Positions 1 to 3,840 of a DNA stretch of 5,171 bases are shown here, one piece after another. The stretch is from Acidimicrobiaceae bacterium. GTDB lineage: Bacteria > Actinomycetota > Acidimicrobiia > Acidimicrobiales > RAAP-2. The stretch lies in the NCBI GenBank assembly GCA_003135595.1, contig PLCI01000046.1, forward strand, positions 23,027 to 28,197, read 5' to 3'. Both the position numbers and the translations under genes were made by a program. Position 1 is the first letter of the stretch; each line of letters starts with the position of its first letter. The notes beneath the pieces were generated by a model that searched no databases, was not told the origin of the DNA, and was given only the letters and a program-made list of their open reading frames with translations.

Positions 1-176
1 GTCAGCCGAACGATCGAGGGCACCGTGACGGTCAACCTCGGCGATCGCATGATGCGGGGCTCCTCGTGCGTCGCGACGGCCTCGGCACGACCGACGAGGA
101 GCAGTACGACGGCGCGACGATCGGACACCAGCTGCAGCGGCTCATAGGTCGCGTTCAGTAGGAGCACGCGCCCCAT
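1..176 (-). CDS. HNH endonuclease, N-terminal part (runs off left edge)
   Basis: Only the first 58 codons are inside the window; the rest lies beyond base 1. The protein begins MGRVLLLNATYEPL and continues with QLVSDRRAVVLLLVGRAE, later with VPSIVRL. From memory this is the N-terminal pattern of the small HNH endonucleases common in actinobacteria and cyanobacteria (LVLNATYEPL, then S-RRA-LL--GKAE, then P-V-RL), which are usually about 160-190 residues long. The catalytic HNH motif and any zinc-binding cysteines would be in the missing part, so nuclease activity is inferred from family resemblance only. The biological role of this family is not well defined. The ATG at 176 is chosen because it places the LLLNATYEPL motif at the very N-terminus, as in the family. 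The Shine-Dalgarno match is weak (TAGGG overlapping the upstream stop codon). It follows the 98-residue gene by 10 bp on the same strand, which suggests co-transcription. Confidence 0.85.
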   Translation of the reverse strand, partial: MGRVLLLNATYEPLQLVSDRRAVVLLLVGRAEAVATHEEPRIMRSPRLTVTVPSIVRL

Positions 177-186
177 GGCGCAAACC

Positions 187-483
187 CTACCGTTGACGAC
201 TGCTCGCGCGGCGCGTCCAGTGCATCGCGGTCACGAGGTCGTCAAGCTCTGGCGCGGCCCCTGCGTCGCCGAACGCCGTCTCCATGCGGAAGCGCCAGTA
301 GCGCGCGTCGGGGACGGGGAGAAACGGTGGTCGACGCCACCACCCTCGCGGTGCGAAGCGAAGCACGCTCGTCGCGGCCGCGAGCCACGCGGACGGACGA
401 CGCACCAGGGCCACGAGCGTGTGGACCGGCAACGGGCCGACCATGGCGCGCCGCTCGTCGTCGACGATGTGCCGGACGTTCAC
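187..483 (-). CDS. Conserved small protein of unknown function (98 aa)
   Basis: The product is a 98-residue soluble, Arg- and Trp-rich protein of unknown function. No signal peptide or membrane segment is visible. The middle carries a distinctive stretch at about residues 43-73: FAPRGWWRRPPFLPVPD, then RYWRFRMETAFGD. It ends with a short segment LDDLVTAMHW. From memory, similar short proteins with GWWRRPPFLP-P and a following Y-RFR--T-YG, then D-V-YL-W, occur as hypothetical proteins in many actinobacteria; I know of no assigned function. The GTG start overlaps the stop of the ROK kinase gene in a GTGA arrangement (4 bp shared), which indicates translational coupling; only a weak GGGA lies upstream. 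The HNH endonuclease gene starts 10 bp downstream. This reading matches the conserved-looking part of a longer open frame, and the upstream extension only shadows the kinase gene. The gene is well supported; its role is not. Confidence 0.82.
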   Translation of the reverse strand: MNVRHIVDDERRAMVGPLPVHTLVALVRRPSAWLAAATSVLRFAPRGWWRRPPFLPVPDARYWRFRMETAFGDAGAAPELDDLVTAMHWTRRASSRQR

Positions 484-1364
484 TGGGGCATCCCGCTCGC
501 GCCACGGTGCCGCATCGCGACTGCGGCCGCGCCCACGAGCGGGGCGAGATCCCCGAGTCCCACCGGCACGACGCGACAGCCGCGCGAGAAGTCGAGCCTC
601 GCGCGCTCGGTCAGCTCCGACTGGGCCGCGCTGAAGAACGGCTCGCCGAAGCCGAGCGCCACCGACCCGCCGACGACTGCGAGATCGAGGTCGAGCAGGT
701 TCGCCACGGAGGCGACGGCTCGCCCGACCAGCATGCCGCTGCGCACCCGGATCGCACGGGTGGCGGCCGCGGCGGGTGCGTGACTCACGGCTTCGATCGC
801 CGAGCCCGACGCCTCCGCCTCGAGGCATCCGTGCGAGCCGCACGGACACCGTCGACCCGAGGGCTCGACGATGACGTGGCCGATGTGGCCGGCATTGCCG
901 AGACGCCCACCGAGCAGGCGACCATCGAGCACGACGCCGCCACCGACTCCCGTGGACACGACCATTGCGAGGTAGTTGCTGGAGCCGCGCGCGGCCCCGA
1001 GCCAGCCCTCCGCGAGCGCGAGGGCCTTTGCGTCGTTGTCGACGACGACGTCGATCCCAAGCTCGTCACCGAGTAGCTGTGCGAGCGGGAACCGTCGCCA
1101 CGCCGCGATGTTGAGCGGTGACACTGTCTCGGCATCCATCGGCCCGCCGCAGCCGACCCCGCAGATGCTCGGTGCCGCGTCCTGGCTCGACCGCACGCGG
1201 CGTGCGAGCGCGACCACCTCGCCGAGCAGCTCTTTGCCGTCGCAGTCCTTCGGCGTCGCGATCGATGTCCTGCCCGACACCGTGCCAGCAGGATCCACGA
1301 GCGCAGCAGCGATCTTCGTCCCGCCGATGTCGAGCGCGAGGACGCTGCCGGCCGGCTCCGGCAC
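480..1364 (-). CDS. ROK-family sugar kinase (probable glucokinase)
   Basis: The product is a 294-residue ROK (repressor, ORF, kinase) protein without an N-terminal DNA-binding domain, so a kinase rather than a repressor. It would transfer phosphate from ATP or polyphosphate to the 6-OH of glucose or a similar hexose in the cytoplasm. Visible motifs are the phosphate loop DIGGTK (12-17), the substrate segment SPLNIAAW (82-89), the catalytic-base motif VDNDAK (Asp111 as base), the second nucleotide loop STGVGGG (137-143), and the ROK signature from NAGHIGH (157-163) to CPCGSHGCLE (173-182). His163, Cys173, Cys175 and Cys180 would bind the structural zinc. The position that is Glu in many glucokinases (E-x-G-H) is His160 here, a variant that also occurs in actinobacterial ROK proteins; substrate identity is therefore uncertain. 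The GTG at 1364 puts DIGGTK at the expected place. No clear ribosome binding site is present, and the gene starts 5 bp after the DUF3040 stop, so coupling is likely. Confidence 0.9.
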   Translation of the reverse strand: MPEPAGSVLALDIGGTKIAAALVDPAGTVSGRTSIATPKDCDGKELLGEVVALARRVRSSQDAAPSICGVGCGGPMDAETVSPLNIAAWRRFPLAQLLGDELGIDVVVDNDAKALALAEGWLGAARGSSNYLAMVVSTGVGGGVVLDGRLLGGRLGNAGHIGHVIVEPSGRRCPCGSHGCLEAEASGSAIEAVSHAPAAAATRAIRVRSGMLVGRAVASVANLLDLDLAVVGGSVALGFGEPFFSAAQSELTERARLDFSRGCRVVPVGLGDLAPLVGAAAVAMRHRGASGMPQ

Positions 1365-1369
1365 TGGCG

Positions 1370-1765
1370 TCAGTCGTCGTCGCGACGGAAGCGGTTCTTG
1401 AACCAGTCGCGGGCCTCGTGGACGTTGCGTTCGATGCCCGCCGCCCCGGACGGCTGCGCGCCCTGGAAGCCTCTGGTGATGTCGTGCCAGCTGGCCCGCC
1501 CCATCCGACGAAGGCTCTGCTGGATCACGACGGCCGAGACGAACATGATCGCGACGCCGAGGAGGCCCAAGAACAGAGAGGTGGCGTAGAGCCACACGAG
1601 GAGCACGAGCCCGACGAGGAACGTGCCGGCGGCCCACTTCGCGTGGCGACCGGCGTGCCGATAGAGCGACTCATTGCGGACCTTGTCCGCAAACTCGGGA
1701 TCCTCACGGTTGAGGGACTCCTCGAGCTCGGCGAGAATCTTTTGCTCGTGGTCCGACAGGGGCAC
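1370..1765 (-). CDS. DUF3040 family membrane protein
   Basis: The product has 131 residues and belongs by pattern to the actinobacterial DUF3040 family, whose function is unknown. The N-terminus MPLSDHEQKILAELEESL, followed by EDPEFADKVR (21-30), is the family hallmark: a short amphipathic cytoplasmic helix with an acidic D-P-FA motif. Two hydrophobic segments follow at about residues 44-62 and 64-84, forming a membrane hairpin. The C-terminal tail of some 45 residues is charged and ends WFKNRFRRDDD. The GTG start at 1765 is supported by a strong AAGGAGG five bases upstream and by agreement with the family N-terminus; a longer open frame exists upstream but has no such support. It appears to head the tight cluster with the ROK kinase, the 98-residue protein and the HNH gene. 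Genes of this family lie next to many unrelated genes, so context does not reveal the role. Confidence 0.88.
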   Translation of the reverse strand: MPLSDHEQKILAELEESLNREDPEFADKVRNESLYRHAGRHAKWAAGTFLVGLVLLVWLYATSLFLGLLGVAIMFVSAVVIQQSLRRMGRASWHDITRGFQGAQPSGAAGIERNVHEARDWFKNRFRRDDD

Positions 1766-1770
1766 GGCTT

Positions 1771-1778
1771 CCTCCTTC
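1771..1778 (-). promoter_or_regulatory. Strong ribosome binding site of the DUF3040 gene
   Basis: On the minus strand the sequence reads GGAAGGAGGAAGCC directly before the GTG at 1765. This near-perfect Shine-Dalgarno decides the start of the DUF3040 gene against longer upstream readings. It is the strongest ribosome binding site in the four-gene cluster; the kinase, the 98-residue gene and the HNH gene downstream have weak or no matches, which fits reliance on translational coupling. Confidence 0.75.
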
Positions 1779-1805
1779 CCGCCACGGACCCATGGTCCCT
1801 GCCTC

Positions 1806-1811
1806 ATCGTA
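1806..1811 (-). promoter_or_regulatory. Possible -10 element upstream of the DUF3040 cluster
   Basis: The 97-bp gap between the propeller gene and the DUF3040 gene contains TACGAT on the minus strand, which fits the actinobacterial TANNNT -10 pattern and lies about 40 bases before the DUF3040 start. The -35 region at a 17-base spacing (TGGAAG) is a poor match. The gap also holds a short inverted repeat, GGACC-CAT-GGTCC at 1786-1798. No convincing terminator for the propeller gene is visible here, so read-through from upstream remains possible. Confidence 0.2.
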
Positions 1812-1862
1812 GTTCCGGGGGGTGTCGCCTTCCACGTCGGTCGGCAAGCCACGAGCCGGGCC

Positions 1863-3317
1863 TCAGTTGGGCCCGAACCCGAGCAGCTGGGTGTTCGAGG
1901 CGACCAGCACCATGTTGTCGCCGACGGCCGGGGTCGGGAAGTGGTTCTGCGTCGCCCCGTACGCGAACTGCAGCCTGATCGTGCCGTCGTTCGGATTGAG
2001 CCCGTAGAGCGTCGAGCCGCTGTTGGACCCGGCGATCGCCCACACCGTTCCCGCCGCGTAGACGGGAGGTCCCGTGCCCGAGCCGGTGACCGCGGTCTGG
2101 GTCCACACGGTGGTGCCGTACGGAGAGGTCGCGGTCACGCGGACGGCGTCGAGGCCGCCGTCGCAGGGCACGACGACGAGCGAGCCGACCAGTGCGTCAC
2201 CGCCCACGCCGTCGCCAAGGCCCGAACAGATCGTGAACGTGCGCACTGAGGCGTCGATGTGTCCGAGGTGCGAGGGGTTGAGGACATAGCCCGTCTGGGT
2301 CTTCCCCACCTGCAACAGCAGGCCGTCAGGAAGGAGCTGTGGCACACCCGTGCCGAGGTCGAGGTCTCCGAGGTTGTCCGAGTACCACGTCGTCGGTGCG
2401 AACCAGTCGATCAGGTGCATGGTCGGCGTGAGCTTCAGCACGGCGTCGCTGAAGTCGTACGCATCAGACGACGACGTCGCGTTGCCATTCCCGTCAGCGA
2501 CGTAGATGTTGCCTGCCTTGTCGACGGTCGGTGCACCACCGCCCATCCAGACCGCACCCTTGCCCTGGCCGGGCTTGCTCGCGACCTCGTAGCGGTCGAT
2601 CGGCGCGCTCCCGGTCTCCGGCACGCTCACGACCCACCCGTGGTAGCTGCCGCAGTCGCCGCCATTGCCTCCGAAGCCGATGATCACACGCCCGCTCGCG
2701 ATCGCGAGCCCAGGCCGCTGCAACAGGTAGATGATCTGCTGGCCGGGCGGGTCCACGCCTCGGTCGAACAGCAGCCGACCGTTGGCGAGGGAGAGCCCGA
2801 AGAGCCGATGCACGGGGTTGGTGCCACCCGGCCCGGTGCCGACGGCGGCGACGACGAACAGCTCGCCACGACCCTCGTCAATCACCGGCGTCGACACGAT
2901 GCCGGTGTTCGGCTTGATGTCGCCGCACACGCCGCCCGGCTGCGTGTACCGCTCCCCGAGACCCCGCTCCCAGATCGTCCTGCCCGTCACCGTCGAGATC
3001 GCGTAGACGCGATTCTCGAGCGTCGTCACGAACGCGGTGTCACCGACGACGAGCGGCGAGCCGTAGATCTGGTCGTTCTTCTGGGACGGCGACGAGGTCG
3101 GGAGATGCCAGTTGAGCCGAGCCTTGAGCGACTTGAAGGTCCCGGTGATCGAGCCGTCTCCCGTTCGCAGCGCGTCGTGGTGGTAGGTGGTCCAGTCAGC
3201 TGCCGGGACCACCGCTCGGACGACGGAGTGCACCGAGGCTGCGACGGCGGCCGTCACGCCGAAGACCGTGGCAACCGTGAGGGCGATCGAGAGCGTTGCT
3301 CGCTGGACGTTGCGCAT
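1863..3317 (-). CDS. Secreted PQQ-like beta-propeller repeat protein
   Basis: The product has 484 residues. The N-terminus is a typical Sec signal peptide: MRNVQR, a hydrophobic core at about 7-26, and likely cleavage after AVA (residue 26). The mature protein opens with DWTTYHHDALRTGD, the start pattern of PQQ-like outer-envelope propellers. About eight degenerate blade units can be counted, beginning near residues 86, 142, 201, 259, 325, 374, 416 and 459; each has a G-P-V--G--Y/F-like strand, and the first shows the loop AISTVTGRTIWE, close to the A-D--TGK--W docking motif of quinoproteins. This suggests the eight-bladed quinoprotein alcohol dehydrogenase-like fold. I see no clear set of PQQ and metal ligands, so a dehydrogenase is not claimed; a structural, binding or assembly role is equally possible. 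Four cysteines (131, 222, 364, 385) could form disulfides outside the cell. The ATG at 3317 has GAGGAG at a good distance and gives the signal peptide; a GTG at 3407 would bury it. Confidence 0.85.
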   Translation of the reverse strand: MRNVQRATLSIALTVATVFGVTAAVAASVHSVVRAVVPAADWTTYHHDALRTGDGSITGTFKSLKARLNWHLPTSSPSQKNDQIYGSPLVVGDTAFVTTLENRVYAISTVTGRTIWERGLGERYTQPGGVCGDIKPNTGIVSTPVIDEGRGELFVVAAVGTGPGGTNPVHRLFGLSLANGRLLFDRGVDPPGQQIIYLLQRPGLAIASGRVIIGFGGNGGDCGSYHGWVVSVPETGSAPIDRYEVASKPGQGKGAVWMGGGAPTVDKAGNIYVADGNGNATSSSDAYDFSDAVLKLTPTMHLIDWFAPTTWYSDNLGDLDLGTGVPQLLPDGLLLQVGKTQTGYVLNPSHLGHIDASVRTFTICSGLGDGVGGDALVGSLVVVPCDGGLDAVRVTATSPYGTTVWTQTAVTGSGTGPPVYAAGTVWAIAGSNSGSTLYGLNPNDGTIRLQFAYGATQNHFPTPAVGDNMVLVASNTQLLGFGPN

Positions 3318-3388
3318 GGGGACTCCTCGACCGGGCGACTGGTGCCCGATGCTATGGCCGGGACGCACGATGCGGCGCTCGCCATGCG

Positions 3389-3403
3389 CTCGGTGCCACC
3401 GAG
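3389..3403. repeat. 15-bp perfect palindrome upstream of the propeller gene
   Basis: CTCGGTG-C-CACCGAG has two perfect 7-bp arms around one base. It lies in the 150-bp gap before the propeller gene, 11 bases downstream (in the direction of transcription) of a TTGACA hexamer and about 70 bases before the start codon. The one-base centre is too tight for a stem-loop in RNA with all pairs formed, so a dimeric-repressor operator is a better reading than a terminator. No regulator is identified. Confidence 0.4.
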
Positions 3404-3414
3404 ACACACACGGC

Positions 3415-3420
3415 TGTCAA
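3415..3420 (-). promoter_or_regulatory. TTGACA hexamer, possible -35 of the propeller gene
   Basis: The minus strand carries an exact TTGACA 98 bases before the ATG of the propeller gene. No TANNNT -10 hexamer is found 16-18 bases downstream (the sequence there is GGCACC and lies inside the palindrome), so it is only half a promoter by consensus. It could still be a -35 for a sigma factor with a relaxed -10, or chance. A TAGCAT at 3354-3349 is too far away to pair with it. Confidence 0.25.
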
Positions 3421-3449
3421 CTGTTCCACACGAATTCATCGAAGACGCC

Positions 3450-3462
3450 CCGCGTCTCGCGG
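3450..3462 (-). terminator. Short hairpin just after the LapA-type gene
   Basis: CCGCG-TCT-CGCGG forms a 5-bp G+C stem with a 3-base loop, beginning about 6 bases after the stop codon of the LapA-type gene on the minus strand. There is no T-rich run after it, so it is not a standard intrinsic terminator; it may act as a weak terminator or protect the 3' end of the transcript, or be chance in G+C-rich DNA. Confidence 0.2.
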
Positions 3463-3467
3463 AAGGG

Positions 3468-3701
3468 TCAGTCGTGCTTTGACACGCGACGTGCGAACCG
3501 GATGACCACGCCACCGAGGAGCGCCGACAGGACGATGACGAGGAAGAGAGGCGCCCTGGCGGTCGTGAGCCAGAAATGGATCGTCACGGACTGCCAGTTG
3601 CTCACGGCGAACCACAAGAGCAGGCCAACTGCCAACGCGGTCAGGATCTGGCGGTTGTCCAGCCTGCGCGTGGGCGTGCCGTCCGGCGGAGTCTCAGCCA
3701 T
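3468..3701 (-). CDS. LapA/DUF1049-type small membrane protein
   Basis: The product has 77 residues. After a short polar N-terminus with DNRQ (15-18) come two hydrophobic segments, at about 18-37 and 50-68, then a basic tail RFARRVSKHD that should stay in the cytoplasm. The first segment ends with SNWQSVTIHFW, and the second has PLFLVIVLSALLGG; N--V-I-F-W followed by PL-L-I-LS-LLGG is the pattern of the LapA/DUF1049 domain (in Escherichia coli represented by LapA, which works in lipopolysaccharide assembly control). An actinomycete lacks lipopolysaccharide, so that role does not transfer and the function is unknown. The ATG at 3701 is preceded by GAGGAGG at a proper distance. The gene diverges from the glycogen phosphorylase gene across a 139-bp gap and is followed, after 150 bp, by the propeller gene. 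Confidence 0.8.
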   Translation of the reverse strand: MAETPPDGTPTRRLDNRQILTALAVGLLLWFAVSNWQSVTIHFWLTTARAPLFLVIVLSALLGGVVIRFARRVSKHD

Positions 3702-3730
3702 GTCGCCTCCTCGCTCACGGAATGATGCCC

Positions 3731-3760
3731 CGAGTGGTCGTTCGCGCCGTGGATCACTCG
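3731..3760. repeat. Inverted repeat in the divergent promoter region
   Basis: CGAGTG (3731-3736) and CACTCG (3755-3760) are inverted copies separated by 18 bases; allowing one mismatch the arms extend to 8 bp. They lie 30-59 bases upstream of the LapA-type gene and 81-110 bases upstream of the phosphorylase gene. This could be a regulator site shared by both genes or chance; no family is recognised. Confidence 0.25.
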
Positions 3761-3784
3761 CGACCCACGCGCCCGCCCGCGACC

Positions 3785-3800
3785 TGTGGACGTCTCCACA
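3785..3800. repeat. Inverted repeat upstream of the phosphorylase gene
   Basis: TGTGGA-CGTC-TCCACA has perfect 6-bp arms around a 4-base centre, 41 bases before the chosen GTG start and 14 bases before the alternative ATG. Its location just upstream of the presumed transcription start of the phosphorylase gene suits an operator. The half-site TCCACACG (3795-3802) occurs again at 3425-3432 in the region upstream of the propeller gene, where it is not part of an inverted repeat. No known consensus is matched. Confidence 0.3.
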
Positions 3801-3825
3801 CGTTAGGTGGGGAATGATGGAGGCT

Positions 3826-3834
3826 GGAAGGAGG
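3826..3834 (+). promoter_or_regulatory. Ribosome binding site deciding the phosphorylase start
   Basis: GGAAGGAGG lies six bases before the GTG at 3841 and is the strongest Shine-Dalgarno match in this gap. Two in-frame ATG codons at 3814 and 3817 lie upstream and overlap this region, but only a weak GGTGGGG precedes them. The site therefore favours the GTG. Confidence 0.7.
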
Positions 3835-3840
3835 CGGCAA

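Noticed and set aside
3..161. Plus-strand open frame ending at 161, as if a gene came in from the left edge
   Set aside because: The minus strand over the same bases encodes a recognisable HNH-family N-terminus starting at 176, so the plus-strand reading is a shadow.
484..849. Longer version of the 98-residue protein beginning inside the kinase gene
   Set aside because: The extra residues overlap the kinase catalytic domain out of frame and are Arg-rich shadow sequence; the GTGA overlap at 480-483 gives a natural start.
1786..1798. GGACC-CAT-GGTCC hairpin as terminator of the propeller gene
   Set aside because: The stem is only 5 bp with no T-run, and it lies about 65 bases past the stop, close to the next gene's ribosome binding site.
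3318..3407. Longer start (GTG at 3407) for the propeller protein
   Set aside because: It would add 30 Arg/His/Gly-rich residues in front of the signal peptide and has no ribosome binding site, whereas the ATG at 3317 has GAGGAG.
2259..3482. Long plus-strand open frame of 407 codons opposite the propeller gene
   Set aside because: Its translation is Arg/Asp/His-rich with no recognisable domain, while the minus-strand frame has a signal peptide, a ribosome binding site and propeller motifs. It is an antisense shadow caused by high G+C.
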